Below are positions 1 through 10,622 of a stretch of DNA of 37,027 bases, piece after piece (position 1 is the first letter of the stretch; every line of letters starts with the position of its first letter). Both the position numbers and the translations under genes were made by a program. Under the pieces are notes generated by a model. It was not told where the DNA came from. It saw only the letters and a list, made by a program, of their open reading frames with translations, and did no database searches. Origin of the DNA: an uncultured Lysobacterales bacterium (GTDB lineage Bacteria; Pseudomonadota; Gammaproteobacteria; Xanthomonadales; SZUA-36); the NCBI GenBank assembly GCA_947258865.1, contig CAMYKC010000053.1:2525-39551 (forward strand), written 5' to 3'.

Positions 1-275
1 ATCTCAGCCTGACTGTCGGTCTTGTAGCGGATGAGCACCTTGAAGTAGGCACTTCCACTCACCGGAATCTCCCGCCGGGTCAGGTAGTCGGTGTCTCGCG
101 CCTGTGCCAGCACGACCAGTTCTGCCCTGCGTGCCAGGTCGGAAAGACTCACCGGGCCAATTCCGATTTCTGCTGCCTTTTCCGCCGCAAATCCCTCGAG
201 GGTCGAGGCCAGTAAAAAGAGGATCAATAAGCAGCGCATTCGTTGAAATCCGGTCATTGATTTTGATGCGCTCAT
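1..275 (-). CDS. secreted hypothetical protein, 5' part only (runs off the left edge)
   Basis: Open minus-strand frame from ATG at 275 (alternative ATG at 239): MSASKSMTGFQRMRCLLILFLLASTLEGFAAEKAAEIGIGPVSLSDLARRAELVVLAQARD...; signal-peptide-like N-terminus; no stop before position 1. Confidence 0.6.
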   Translation of the reverse strand, partial: MSASKSMTGFQRMRCLLILFLLASTLEGFAAEKAAEIGIGPVSLSDLARRAELVVLAQARDTDYLTRREIPVSGSAYFKVLIRYKTDSQAE

Positions 276-352
276 TATAAACCTGGTGGAGTCCCGGCCC
301 GGGATTTGATAGCCTTCCCAGCCTTCATCTACTGAACACCCGGAAAATCGAT

Positions 353-2228
353 ATGAGCAAATTACCCCATCTGATCACGCTGTGCTGCAGCCTGGCGCTT
401 CTGGCTGCATGCGAGCAAGCAGCCAAAACGGCACCCGCCGCAAACGGCGCCGCGGAACAATCTGCCCCGCAGGCGCCCACAGCCGAAGAGGCTGCCGCCT
501 TCGTCGCGCGGGCGGAGGAAAAACTTGCGCAGCTGGGACAGGAAAGCGAGCGCATGGCCTGGGTTTTGTCAAACTTCATTACATTCGATACGGAATTGCT
601 GGCGGCGCGCGCTTCAGAGCAATACACCGCGGCCCAGGTGGAGATTGCCAGCCAGGCGGCACGGTTCAATGAAGTGCAGGGCCTGGACTACGATACGCAT
701 CGCAAGCTGCACATGTTGAAGAGCGGAATCATCATTCCGGCTCCGCTGGACGCCGCAAAAACGGCGGAGCAGTCGGAGATTGGCGCTAGGATGAGCGGCA
801 TGTACGGGAAGGGGGCTTATTGCCCTGATGAGGGAGACTGCCTCGCACTGGGCGAGCTGGAGGACATCATCGCGGAATCGCGCAAGCCTGATGAGTTGCT
901 GGAAGCCTGGGAAGGCTGGCGCACGGTGTCGCTGCCGATGAAGGACCTGTACGCCCGCCAGGTGGAACTGGCCAACGAGGGGGCGGCAGAACTCGGTTTC
1001 GACGACCTGGGTACGATGTGGCGCTCGGCTTACGACATGGACCCGGCGGAATTCCCGGGCGAGCTGGACACGCTTTGGAACCAGGTAGGCCCGCTTTATG
1101 AAGCCCTGCATTGCCATGTGCGAGCGAAACTGGGCGAGCAGTACGGCACGGACATCGTGCCTGCCGATGGACCCATTCCCGCCCACCTGCTGGGCAACAT
1201 GTGGGCGCAGAGCTGGGAAAATATCTATGACCTGGTCGCACCGCCAGAAACCGCTGCTGGTTACGACCTGACCCAAATCTTGCAGGGTAAGGGCTACGAT
1301 GCACGGAGCATGGTCGAGACCGGTGAAGCTTTTTTCAGCTCACTGGGTTTTGAGCAACTGCCTGAAACCTTCTGGGAGCGTTCCCTGTTCGTGAAACCTG
1401 CCGACCGTGATGTCGTATGCCATGCGTCCGCCTGGGATATCGATGAACAGGACGATCTGCGCATCAAGATGTGCATTGATGTGAACGCCGAAGATTTCAA
1501 AACCATCCACCACGAACTGGGCCACAACTACTATCAAAGGGCCTACAAAGAACAAAGTTTCCTTTACCGCGGCAGCGCAAACGACGGATTCCACGAGGCG
1601 GTGGGCGACACGCTCTCGCTGTCGATTACGCCCGAATACCTGCAGAAACTGGGCCTGCTGGAGGAGGTTCCTGATGCCTCCGGCGACCTCGGCTTATTGA
1701 TGCAGCAGGCGCTGGAGAAAATTGCCTTCCTGCCGTTTGGGCTGATGGTGGACCAGTGGCGCTGGAAAGTTTTTGCCGGTGAAGTGGGGCCTGACGGCTA
1801 TAACGACCTGTGGTGGCAGTTGCGCGAGAAATACCAGGGCGTCGCAGCACCCGGCGAGCGGCCGGACGACGCATTCGATCCGGGGGCCAAGTACCACGTT
1901 CCCGGCAATACGCCCTATACACGCTATTTCCTGGCCCATATTCTGCAGTTCCAGTTCCACCGGGATTCTGCAGTTCCAGTTCCACCGGGCGCTGTGTGAA
2001 ATTGCCGGCAATGAAGGTCCGGTTCATCGCTGCTCGATTTATGCAAGCAAAGAGGCCGGTGAACGATTGAACGCGATGCTCGAAATGGGCAGAAGCCGGC
2101 CCTGGCCGGAAGCGCTGGAAGCAATGACGGGATCAGAGCAAATGGATGCGACGGCGATCCTGGATTACTTTGCGCCGTTACAGGCATGGCTGGATGAGCA
2201 GAACGCGGGCCGCCAGTGCGGCTGGTAA
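353..2228 (+). pseudogene. M2 family peptidase (peptidyl-dipeptidase A / ACE-like) lipoprotein, frameshifted near the C-terminus
   Basis: Lipobox LLAAC; zinc motif HHELGH with downstream GSANDGFHEAVGD; ORF 353..1999 ends in an aberrant tail ([16 protein letters not shown]). The expected continuation [39 protein letters not shown]...[21 protein letters not shown] is in another frame ending at 2228. Confidence 0.88.
1940..1989 (+). repeat. perfect 25-bp tandem duplication (2 copies)
   Basis: attctgcagttccagttccaccggg at 1940-1964 and again at 1965-1989. Confidence 0.97.
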
Positions 2229-2295
2229 GGAATACGGGAGCCGGCTTTGCCGGCAATTAATCTGCAAGCACCCTTCGGGGTAAATCGATAAAAGA

Positions 2296-2410
2296 CCCAC
2301 AGGGCTGTCAGGTGGCTGTGTTCAAGACACGCTCAGGACATCCCTGTGCGCTCTTCGGCTGTTCCCGACAGCCCGAAGGTCCTGAACACAGCTACCAGAT
2401 ACCCCTGTGG
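2296..2410. repeat. imperfect long inverted repeat with an inner hairpin (REP/MITE-like candidate)
   Basis: Left arm ccacagggctgtcaggtggctgtgttcaag (2297-2326) matches the reverse complement of cctgaacacagctaccagatacccctgtgg (2381-2410) at 25 of 30 positions; inner stem cttcggctgt...gacagcccgaag at about 2353-2378. Confidence 0.7.
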
Positions 2411-2614
2411 AACATGTACAGAGTAATCACCGGCGAGGCCGATTAAATCCATGGAGCCGCAGGCGACCCACGACCTGCCGTCGCATGCCGTCGAGCGCAG
2501 CCGCCTTCCGCAGCGTAGGCAGTGAGGGCAGAGCGACTTTCGGCGTCGCCGAAAAAAGTGCTGACCGAACGCCGTCCACGCGTAGGCGGGAGCAGGGAAG
2601 CGAGACTCCTTCTA

Positions 2615-3469
2615 TTAGCACAGGCGGCCGAGTTTCTGCCCCATGACCACGATGTCTTCCGGCTCGTTGGGCTCGACGGAAGACACGGCGCTGGGCGGAA
2701 GCAAGAGGATCACGGTCGAGCCCATGTTGAACCGGCCCAACTCTTCACCTTTCTGAAGCAGGATATCGCGCCGCGACCAGTCGCCCCTGGTGACTTTGCG
2801 GCCCCGGGGCGGGGTGACGATGCCCGACCAGACCGTTTCCATGCTGGACACCAGCATGGCGCCGACCAGCACGACGGCCATGGGTCCGTGGGAGGTCTCG
2901 AACAGGCTGACCACGCGTTCGTTACGGGCAAAAAGATCCGGCACCTGCCGCACCGTGTAGGGCGCCACGCTGAACAGGCGTCCCGGAATATGAATCATGC
3001 GTTGAAGCCTGCCGCCGAACGGCATGTGGACACGATGGTAATCCTTCGGTGAAAGGTAAATGGTGTGGAAAAATCCGTTGTTGAAATCCAGGGCTGAAGG
3101 ATCGTTGGCCAGTAGCGAGCGAATGCTGTAGTGGTGTCCCTTGGCCTGAACGATCCGGTCCGTTGTGATGCGCCCACACTGGCTGATCTTGCCGTCACAG
3201 GGGCTGACAAAAGACTTCGGTTCGGGATCGACCGCCCTGGCGCCGTCAGCCAGTTCCCGCGTGAAAAAGTCATTGAAGCAAGTGTAATCGGAAGCGCCCT
3301 GGAGTTTCGCCTCGCTCCAGTCCACCCCGACCAGACTGCTGATCAAGGCAATCTGCGAGTTTTTGACCGGGGCGAAACGGATTCTCATGAACGCATGCAC
3401 CAGTCGCGACAGCAAATGATGGGGAAGAAGGTACTGCAGTCCCGCAAACAGTTTCTCGATCAGTCCCAT
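2615..3469 (-). CDS. psd: phosphatidylserine decarboxylase
   Basis: Sequence typical of Psd: FNDFFTRELADGARAVDP, SPCDGKISQCG, YLSPKDYHRVHMPFGG, GST processing motif in FNMGSTVILLLP. Confidence 0.93.
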   Translation of the reverse strand: MGLIEKLFAGLQYLLPHHLLSRLVHAFMRIRFAPVKNSQIALISSLVGVDWSEAKLQGASDYTCFNDFFTRELADGARAVDPEPKSFVSPCDGKISQCGRITTDRIVQAKGHHYSIRSLLANDPSALDFNNGFFHTIYLSPKDYHRVHMPFGGRLQRMIHIPGRLFSVAPYTVRQVPDLFARNERVVSLFETSHGPMAVVLVGAMLVSSMETVWSGIVTPPRGRKVTRGDWSRRDILLQKGEELGRFNMGSTVILLLPPSAVSSVEPNEPEDIVVMGQKLGRLC

Positions 3470-3481
3470 TTCAGTTTCCGT

Positions 3482-4123
3482 TCACTTGGCAAAAGAGTCC
3501 ATGTCCGAAATGATTTTAGACGCATCATGCGGGGCGGGAAAGACGCCGTGCAGGCGCCCGTCCGGACCCATCAGCAGAATACTGGCGGAGTGGTCCACGG
3601 AATACTGCGCATCACCGGCCTCATGATCTTCAATGCGGTATGCAATTCCAAGCTGCATCGTCAGGGGCTGCAGTTGCTGGTGGCTGCCGGTGACGCCAAT
3701 AAATGCCGGATCGAAATACGCAACATATTGCTTCAGTTTTTCGGGCGTATCCCGCTCGGGATCGATCGACACGAAAAGGACCTGGTGCGCCAACGGCAAG
3801 CCGCCCGATTTTTCGACCAGTGCGCTGTGCACCATTTGCAGGTCATAAAGCGTGCCCGGGCACACGTCCGGGCAGTGGGTAAAGCCGAAAAAAAGCAAAG
3901 ACCATCTGCCACGCAGATTTTCAAGAGAAAAAAGCTGTCCATCCTGGTCAACCAGGTTGAAATCGGCAATCACCCTGGGTTCGGGAAGCATGATCAACGA
4001 AGCCGCCGGGGCCTGCTGATTATCCTGTACGAGTTTCCAGAGCGACACACCAGCCGTGGCACTGATGAGAGCAACGATGACCAGGGCGATCACCATGCGG
4101 AATGGCGGAAATTCGAAATTCAT
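3482..4123 (-). CDS. SCO1/SenC/PrrC family protein (copper chaperone-like)
   Basis: N-terminal TM segment; FFGFTHCPDVCPGTLYDL (CxxxC) with VSIDPERDTPEKLKQYVAYFDP and a later conserved His (YSVDHSASILLM). Confidence 0.92.
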   Translation of the reverse strand: MNFEFPPFRMVIALVIVALISATAGVSLWKLVQDNQQAPAASLIMLPEPRVIADFNLVDQDGQLFSLENLRGRWSLLFFGFTHCPDVCPGTLYDLQMVHSALVEKSGGLPLAHQVLFVSIDPERDTPEKLKQYVAYFDPAFIGVTGSHQQLQPLTMQLGIAYRIEDHEAGDAQYSVDHSASILLMGPDGRLHGVFPAPHDASKIISDMDSFAK

Positions 4124-4173
4124 GGGTCACGCAACAATCAGCTCTTCACAGGCTGGATTATACTTCGACATTC

Positions 4174-5112
4174 ATGATCATGGATGGCAAAAAACAGATG
4201 ACGATCGCGGCATGCATCGATGAGGTTGCGGCTCAATTGGCCGGAGCCGGGCTGTACTTCGGCCACGGCACGGACAATGCCCGTGATGAGGCGGCCTGGC
4301 TCGTTCTGCATGTGCTCGGTGAATCCCTGGATGGGAGTTTCTCGGACTGGGGGCGGCCGGTCGATGAGGACGCCCGGGCCGGGATCAGGCGCCTGGTGGG
4401 CGCCCGCTGCAAGAGCGGGGAACCGTTGGCTTACCTGACCGGGTTCACCTATTTCGCCGGCCTGAAATTCGAGGTGAGCCGCGGTGTCCTGGTTCCCCGT
4501 TCCCCGATTTCCGAGCTCATCCTGGACCGCTTTCAGCCGTGGCTACGGCCGGAAAAGGTGGAGCGGGTACTGGATATGTGCACCGGCAGCGGATGCATCG
4601 CCATTGCAACCGCGCTCAATTTGCCTGACGCACGGATCGACGCGGTGGATATCAGCGCGGAGGCGCTGGAGATTGCGCGGCGCAACGCCAGGCACCACGG
4701 GGTCTCCCAACGGGTGCATCTTTTTGAATCGGATCTGTTCCAATCGCTCCCCGCATGCCGGTATGATCTGATCGTGGCGAATCCACCCTATGTCCCGGCC
4801 GGTGACCTTAAAGAACTGCCGAAGGAATACCGCTGCGAGCCCGGTATCGGGTTGGTTTCGGGTGAAGATGGCCTGGATGCCGTTCTGACGATCATGGTGG
4901 ACGCGCCTGGCTATCTGCGCGAGGATGGGATTCTCGTTTGCGAAGTAGGCGAGAGTGAGCGCAGGCTGGCCGCTGTCTTGCCGCGAGTGCCATTCTTGTG
5001 GCTTGAATTCGAACGCGGCGGGTCAGGGGTTTTCGTTTTAACACGAGATCAGCTCGAGGAAGCCAGGCCTGATGTGGTCACACTGATCGGGGAAAGAGAA
5101 TATGTCGCATAA
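4174..5112 (+). CDS. prmB: ribosomal protein uL3 glutamine N5-methyltransferase
   Basis: SAM motif [21 protein letters not shown] motif, adjacent to aroC. Start chosen at 4174 or 4180 rather than the ORF-track 4102, which overlaps the divergent SCO gene. Confidence 0.88.
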   Translation: MIMDGKKQMTIAACIDEVAAQLAGAGLYFGHGTDNARDEAAWLVLHVLGESLDGSFSDWGRPVDEDARAGIRRLVGARCKSGEPLAYLTGFTYFAGLKFEVSRGVLVPRSPISELILDRFQPWLRPEKVERVLDMCTGSGCIAIATALNLPDARIDAVDISAEALEIARRNARHHGVSQRVHLFESDLFQSLPACRYDLIVANPPYVPAGDLKELPKEYRCEPGIGLVSGEDGLDAVLTIMVDAPGYLREDGILVCEVGESERRLAAVLPRVPFLWLEFERGGSGVFVLTRDQLEEARPDVVTLIGEREYVA

Positions 5113-6163
5113 CATTTTCGGACACGTGTTCCGGATAAGCACCTTCGGCGAAAGCCATGGCCCCGCAATCGGCTGCATAATCGACGGCTGTCCGCCGGGG
5201 CTGGAAATTGACGCGGACGAGATTCGGCTGGATCTGCAGCGTCGCGCGACCGGCAAAACCCGCCACACGTCGCAGCGCCGCGAGAAAGATGACGTGCAGA
5301 TTCTTTCCGGCGTTTTCGAAGGCAAGACGACTGGCACGCCCATCGCTTTGCTGATCGAGAACACCGATGCGCGTTCGCGCGATTACGAGAACATCAAGCG
5401 ACAGTTCCGGCCCGGCCATGCGGATTACACGTACTGGAAAAAATACGGCTTTCGTGATTACCGGGGCGGTGGGCGCTCATCGGCGCGTGAAACGACGATG
5501 CGCGTTGCGGCTGGCGTGCTTGCGAAAAAGTGGCTGAAACTCAACCATTCGATTGAAATTCAGGGCTGGCTGGCGCAACTCGGCCCGATCCGGACGGATG
5601 AAGTCATGGATTGGGATTCCATTGAACGGAACCCGTTCTTTTGCCCGGATCCGGCGAAGGTCACGGAGCTCGAAAAATACATGGATGCCCTCAGAAAATC
5701 AGGCGATTCGGTCGGTGCGCGCGTCAATGTAATCGCTCGACATGTTCCGGCCGGGCTGGGTGCGCCCATCTATGGCAAACTCGATGCCGACCTGGCCAGC
5801 GCAATGATGAGCATTAACGCCGCCAAGGGCGTTGAAATCGGGGCGGGATTTGATAGCGTGGCGCAGAAGGGCACCGAACACCGCGATGAAATGACGCAGC
5901 GGGGATTTCTGAGTAATCACGCGGGCGGCGTCCTGGGCGGCATATCCAGCGGCCAGGACGTCATCGTCAGCACGGCTTTCAAGCCGACGTCCAGCCTGAG
6001 GATCCCCTGTCAGGGCCTGGATATCGATGGTAACGAGGTTGAGATCGTGACCAAGGGACGCCATGATCCCTGTGTCGGCATTCGGGCTACACCGATCGTC
6101 GAGGCCATGATGGCGCTTGTGCTGATGGATCACATTTTGCTTCACCGGGCGCAAAATGGATAA
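5102..6163 (+). CDS. aroC: chorismate synthase
   Basis: [36 protein letters not shown]..., [43 protein letters not shown]. Confidence 0.97.
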   Translation: MSHNIFGHVFRISTFGESHGPAIGCIIDGCPPGLEIDADEIRLDLQRRATGKTRHTSQRREKDDVQILSGVFEGKTTGTPIALLIENTDARSRDYENIKRQFRPGHADYTYWKKYGFRDYRGGGRSSARETTMRVAAGVLAKKWLKLNHSIEIQGWLAQLGPIRTDEVMDWDSIERNPFFCPDPAKVTELEKYMDALRKSGDSVGARVNVIARHVPAGLGAPIYGKLDADLASAMMSINAAKGVEIGAGFDSVAQKGTEHRDEMTQRGFLSNHAGGVLGGISSGQDVIVSTAFKPTSSLRIPCQGLDIDGNEVEIVTKGRHDPCVGIRATPIVEAMMALVLMDHILLHRAQNG

Positions 6164-6207
6164 ATTTATATTAAACAGTATGTTATTTTTTCTTTACAAT
6201 ACGCAAC

Positions 6208-7269
6208 ATGAATAAATTAGCAAATATCGCAGTCGTCGGCGCCAGTGGTGCCGTGGGTGAAGTCATGCTGTCCATATTGGCCGAGCGTGGCTACCGTGAA
6301 GACCACGTGACAGCACTCGCGAGCGAACGCTCCGCGGGGACCGAGGTTGAATTCGGAAATACGGAGTTGACCATCGAAGACCTTGCGGCATTCGATTTTT
6401 CAACAGTCGATTACGCACTTTTTTCAGCCGGCGGATCAGTCAGCAAGGAATACGCACCGAAAGCCGCTGCCGCGGGCGCCATTGTGATAGATAACACGTC
6501 GGCATTCAGGTACGACGATGACATTCCCCTTGTCGTTCCGGAAGTGAACGCGCACGTACTCGCCGGGATTGGCTCAGGTGCCATTATCGCGAATCCAAAT
6601 TGCTCGACCATCCAGATGGTGGTTGCACTGGCCCCGATCCACCGTGCAGCGGGAGTCGCGCGCATCAACGTGGCGACCTACCAGTCGGTTTCCGGTGCCG
6701 GCCGGGGCGGCATGCTGGAACTGGCGGAGCAAACCATGGCGCGGCTCAGCTTCAAGGAACCGGAGGTCAGCAAGTTTGCTCAGCCGATTGCCTTCAATGT
6801 GCTGCCGCAAATCGATGAAATGATGGACAACGGTTATTCTCGTGAAGAAATGAAAATGGTGTGGGAAACCCAGAAGATATTCGAGGACCCGGGTGTGCTG
6901 GTGAACGCCACAGCGGTCCGGGTCCCCGTATTCTTTGGGCATTCCGAAGCGGTGCATTTCGAAACTCGCGAGGACATCAGTATTGCGGATGTTCGCAAAT
7001 TGCTGGATGCCGCACCCGGGGTGCAGGTCTTCGATGGTCAGGACATGATTCACCCGACTGCGGTGACACATGCCGCGGGCAAAGATCCTGTTTTCGTCGG
7101 TAGACTGAGACGGGATATAAGCCATCCGCGAGGCATCAGCATGTGGGTGGTGGCCGATAACGTCAGGAAAGGGGCGGCTCTGAACGCCGTCCAGATCATG
7201 GACTGTCTTGAACAAAACAGGAATTCCAGTGGAAACACAGAGCAAGCAATCGTAAACTCTGCTGGATAA
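6208..7269 (+). CDS. asd: aspartate-semialdehyde dehydrogenase
   Basis: NIAVVGASGAVGEVMLSILAERGY, NPNCSTIQMVVAL, ATYQSVSGAGRGG. Confidence 0.94.
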   Translation: MNKLANIAVVGASGAVGEVMLSILAERGYREDHVTALASERSAGTEVEFGNTELTIEDLAAFDFSTVDYALFSAGGSVSKEYAPKAAAAGAIVIDNTSAFRYDDDIPLVVPEVNAHVLAGIGSGAIIANPNCSTIQMVVALAPIHRAAGVARINVATYQSVSGAGRGGMLELAEQTMARLSFKEPEVSKFAQPIAFNVLPQIDEMMDNGYSREEMKMVWETQKIFEDPGVLVNATAVRVPVFFGHSEAVHFETREDISIADVRKLLDAAPGVQVFDGQDMIHPTAVTHAAGKDPVFVGRLRRDISHPRGISMWVVADNVRKGAALNAVQIMDCLEQNRNSSGNTEQAIVNSAG

Positions 7270-7344
7270 GAGGAAATTTGACAAAGACCAGGCAGTTCAA
7301 ACACACCTGTTCTTCTAAATGTCAGGGAAAGACGGAGGGACTCA

Positions 7345-9126
7345 ATGAACACCTTCAATCGCATCGGCGCTTTAGCGCTTCTGTCTGCTGCATCATTATC
7401 ATTCAGCCCGGCGGCGTTGTCGCTCGGGCTCGGTGAAGCCACGGTCGAGTCGTTTCTCAATGAACCTCTCACGGCCAAAATCGACCTGATCAGCCAACAA
7501 TCAGACGACGTAGCCTCCGTTACGGCAAAACTGGCGTCGGCGGACGATTATGAACTGATTGGCGCGAGCCGCGAATCGATTCCCGTGCCGATCCAGTTTA
7601 CGATCGAGGATATTGACGGCGATGCGTATCTCATGGCCACCAGCGAACTGCCAATCGGGAGCCCGGTTGTCCGTCTCATCGTGGAGGTCAACTGGTCCAG
7701 CGGTCGCATGTTGAGGGAATACACGCTGTTTCTCGATCCGCCCGTGGTACCCGCGCCGGCGCCTATTCCACGAATCGACAAGCGTAAACCGGCAAGCGCC
7801 GCAGCGCCCGCAGCAACCACCGATGCCGTGACCGAGAGCCCGGCAACGCCATCCCAGCCCCGGGCACAGAGAGCTGAGCCGGCCGCCCGGGTACCGGATG
7901 CCAATGAGTACGGGCCGGTGCAAACCGGCGACACTTTGTGGGTAATTGCCAGGGATTGGTCCAGGGAAAGTGGACTGAACATCAACAAGGTCATGATCGC
8001 CATTCAGCAAGCGAACCCGGATGCTTTCATAAACGACAATATCAATCTGCTCAAACGCGGTGCGATCCTGCGCATGCCGGCGATCGATAGCGTCAACAGC
8101 ATTTCAGCGGCCACCGCATACAATGAGGTGTTGATGCAGGAAGAGGAATTCACGAGCCGAAAACTGGGCCAGGAGATTTCCAGTCCCTCGATGCCCCTGT
8201 TGGCCGAAGAGAGTGCCGCGGTAAAGCCGCTGGACCTCGCGCCTGCGGTTCCCGGGGCTGATGCCGCCGATGATGCCGCCAGCCCGGGGGATGCGTCTGA
8301 AGCAGCCCCGAAGGCAGACCAGGCCGATGACGCTGCAACGGGCGAGGCTGAAGCGGTAGATCAGCTGGAACTGGTTCCGCCATCAGCAGAAAGCGACCTC
8401 GATAGCGCCTATGGGTTTGAGGAGTCTGAAGAAACAGCGGACGCGACGGTTGGTGTCCAGGCCCTGCGTGGGGACCTGGCAAGAACGGAAGAAGAACTGT
8501 TCAACCAGCAGGAGCAGAACGCTTACCTCCAGGAACGGATCAAGGAACTCGAATCCCAACTCGCGGCAACAGAGCAAGACCGTGTCGCCGATGCCGATAT
8601 GGCCAATATGGAGCAGCGGCTGCGTGAGGAGCGTCAGGCTGAAGCCAGGGAGGCTGCCGAATCTGAATCAACGCCCTGGTACCAAAACCTGACAGTCTGG
8701 TTGATTGTACTGCTCGTGTTGGCAGTGGGCGCGGTCGGCTGGTGGATGAGCAGGCGCGGTGCAAACGCCAGGGCGGCGGCTGAAGCCGCGGCGGAAGAAG
8801 AATCAATTCGCGAAATCAAGGACGAAGCCGAAGAAGTACTGCGCGTCCTCGAGGAGACCCCCGAACCGGAACCGGAAGACATTCCGGCTGATGAAGAAGC
8901 CGTGAAAGAGGCCGAGCCAGTCAAGCAATTCGGCGCAAGCGATGACGACGCGGAAATACTGGATGAAGAAAGCTCGGATCCCGAGATTCAGCTCGATCTG
9001 GCCCGGGCCTATATTTCCATGGGGGATAAGGAAGCCGCCCGCGTCATTCTCCAGGAAGTCGTGACCAACGGCAGCGATGAACAAAAAGCCGATGCGCAGA
9101 AGATGCTAGACCTTTTGGGCGCTTAA
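7345..9126 (+). CDS. fimV: FimV/HubP-like polar protein (N-terminal FimV domain, LysM, TM, acidic linker, C-terminal TPR-like FimV domain)
   Basis: LGLGEATVESFLNEPLTAKIDL N-terminus; LysM-like VQTGDTLWVIARDW; TM WLIVLLVLAVGAVGWWM; C-terminus IQLDLARAYISMGDKEAARVILQEVVTNGSDEQKADAQKMLDLL. Confidence 0.9.
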   Translation: MNTFNRIGALALLSAASLSFSPAALSLGLGEATVESFLNEPLTAKIDLISQQSDDVASVTAKLASADDYELIGASRESIPVPIQFTIEDIDGDAYLMATSELPIGSPVVRLIVEVNWSSGRMLREYTLFLDPPVVPAPAPIPRIDKRKPASAAAPAATTDAVTESPATPSQPRAQRAEPAARVPDANEYGPVQTGDTLWVIARDWSRESGLNINKVMIAIQQANPDAFINDNINLLKRGAILRMPAIDSVNSISAATAYNEVLMQEEEFTSRKLGQEISSPSMPLLAEESAAVKPLDLAPAVPGADAADDAASPGDASEAAPKADQADDAATGEAEAVDQLELVPPSAESDLDSAYGFEESEETADATVGVQALRGDLARTEEELFNQQEQNAYLQERIKELESQLAATEQDRVADADMANMEQRLREERQAEAREAAESESTPWYQNLTVWLIVLLVLAVGAVGWWMSRRGANARAAAEAAAEEESIREIKDEAEEVLRVLEETPEPEPEDIPADEEAVKEAEPVKQFGASDDDAEILDEESSDPEIQLDLARAYISMGDKEAARVILQEVVTNGSDEQKADAQKMLDLLGA

Positions 9127-9146
9127 TAGGAAAATCTGCGAATGAC

Positions 9147-9182
9147 AGGGCCGTGGCGGATGCCCCGCTGCGGCCCTTTTTG
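9147..9182 (+). terminator. Rho-independent terminator downstream of fimV
   Basis: agggccgtggcgg-atgc-cccgctgcggccct followed by ttttgttt; GC stem plus T-tract. Confidence 0.8.
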
Positions 9183-9213
9183 TTTCCGCTGATTAACGAA
9201 TTGATTGGGACTG

Positions 9214-10005
9214 ATGAGGTACGCGTTAGGGCTGGAATACGACGGAAGTGAGTTCCTGGGCTGGCAAATCCAGCGCCAGGAACCAACCGTGCAAGGCTGT
9301 CTGGAGCGCGCTGTGGCCGAGGTCGCCGATCACGAAGCCCGAGTCACCTGTTGCGGCCGGACGGATGCCGGTGTGCATGCCCTGGGGCAGGTGGCCCATT
9401 TCGACTCGGAGGCCACGCGATCGGAACGCTCCTGGATACTGGGCCTGAACAGCCAGTTGCCAACCGGTATCAGCGTGCTTTGGGTCCGGCAGGTGGATGA
9501 CTCGTTTCATGCTCGTTTCAGCGCGTTCTCGCGCAGGTACCGGTACCTGATCCTGAATCGCTGGATACGCCCCGCGCTGGAGGCGAAGCGAACGAGTTGG
9601 TGTCGGACCCCGCTTGACGCTGATAAGATGCACGAAGCGGCCCAGTTGCTGCTGGGTGAACATGATTACACCTCATTCCGTGCGGGCGCCTGCCAGGCCC
9701 GGCATGCGGTCAGGGAAATCCAGGAAATTGCCGTTGGGCGCTCTGGTGACGTCGTGACGCTCGAGATCTCGGCAAACGGGTTTCTTTATCACATGGTGCG
9801 AAATATCGCCGGTAGCCTGATGCGGATCGGCAGGGGTGATGAATCCACAGACTGGCTGGGGCAGGTGCTCGAAGCCAGGGACCGGTCCAAAGCAGCACCT
9901 ACCGCGGCACCGGAGGGTTTGTATTTCGTCGGCGCCCGTTATCCGAAGCAACATGGTTTACCGGATTCGGCGGCGGCATTTCCAAGAGGCTGGAACCTTT
10001 CATGA
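9214..10005 (+). CDS. truA: tRNA pseudouridine(38-40) synthase
   Basis: MRYALGLEYDGSEFLGWQIQ, CCGRTDAGVHALGQVAHF, FLYHMVRNIAGSLMRIG. ATG at 9214 preferred over TTG at 9205. Confidence 0.95.
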   Translation: MRYALGLEYDGSEFLGWQIQRQEPTVQGCLERAVAEVADHEARVTCCGRTDAGVHALGQVAHFDSEATRSERSWILGLNSQLPTGISVLWVRQVDDSFHARFSAFSRRYRYLILNRWIRPALEAKRTSWCRTPLDADKMHEAAQLLLGEHDYTSFRAGACQARHAVREIQEIAVGRSGDVVTLEISANGFLYHMVRNIAGSLMRIGRGDESTDWLGQVLEARDRSKAAPTAAPEGLYFVGARYPKQHGLPDSAAAFPRGWNLS

Positions 10006-10622
10006 ACTCAGTCAGGGTGAAAATTTGTGGCATTACCAGGCTCCCTGACCTGCAGGCAGCCCTGGCGGCGGGGGCCGATGCGCTTGGCTTTGTTTTTGCC
10101 CAAAGGAGTATGCGCCGGCTCGATCCCGGGAAAGCGGAAAAACTGGTCCGTGAAGTACCAGCTTTTGTCTCCCGTGTGGGTCTCTTCCTGGATCAGGAAT
10201 TCGAGGACGTCGAACGGATTCTCGAGCGGGTGCCGCTTAGCCTGCTGCAGTTTCACGGTAACGAGGATTCCGGGTATTGCCGCCGGTTCGGCCTGCCCTA
10301 CATAAAGGCGGTGTCGATGGATTCCAGGCGGGCGCTCGAGCGGGCCGGCGAGGATTTTCCCGATGCGGCGGCGCTGCTGCTCGACAGCCATCAGCCCGGG
10401 GGGCTGGGCGGCACCGGAATCGTCTTCGACTGGTCGATGATTCCCCGGGTACCGCAGGCACTGGTACTGGCCGGAGGTCTGACACCCGAAAATGTCAGGC
10501 AAGCCATACAGCAGGTGCGTCCCTGGGCCGTCGATGTTTCCAGTGGCGTGGAAGAGTCGCCGGGAATCAAGAGCGCGGAGAAGTTGAAGAAATTTATCAG
10601 AGAGGCAAAAAGTGAGTATTGA
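10002..10622 (+). CDS. trpF: phosphoribosylanthranilate isomerase
   Basis: [68 protein letters not shown]. Confidence 0.95.
   Translation: MNSVRVKICGITRLPDLQAALAAGADALGFVFAQRSMRRLDPGKAEKLVREVPAFVSRVGLFLDQEFEDVERILERVPLSLLQFHGNEDSGYCRRFGLPYIKAVSMDSRRALERAGEDFPDAAALLLDSHQPGGLGGTGIVFDWSMIPRVPQALVLAGGLTPENVRQAIQQVRPWAVDVSSGVEESPGIKSAEKLKKFIREAKSEY

Noticed and set aside
614-1276. 220-aa minus-strand ORF opposite the M2 peptidase
   Set aside because: Shadow ORF of a well-supported plus-strand coding region in GC-rich DNA; composition not protein-like.
2427-2646. Small ORFs in the intergenic block (2407..2646 +, 2427..2621 -)
   Set aside because: Arg/Ser/Pro-rich translation of repeat-like intergenic DNA with no domain or RBS support.
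3131-4177. 348-aa plus-strand ORF opposite psd and the SCO gene
   Set aside because: Antisense to two recognisable genes; no recognisable domain.
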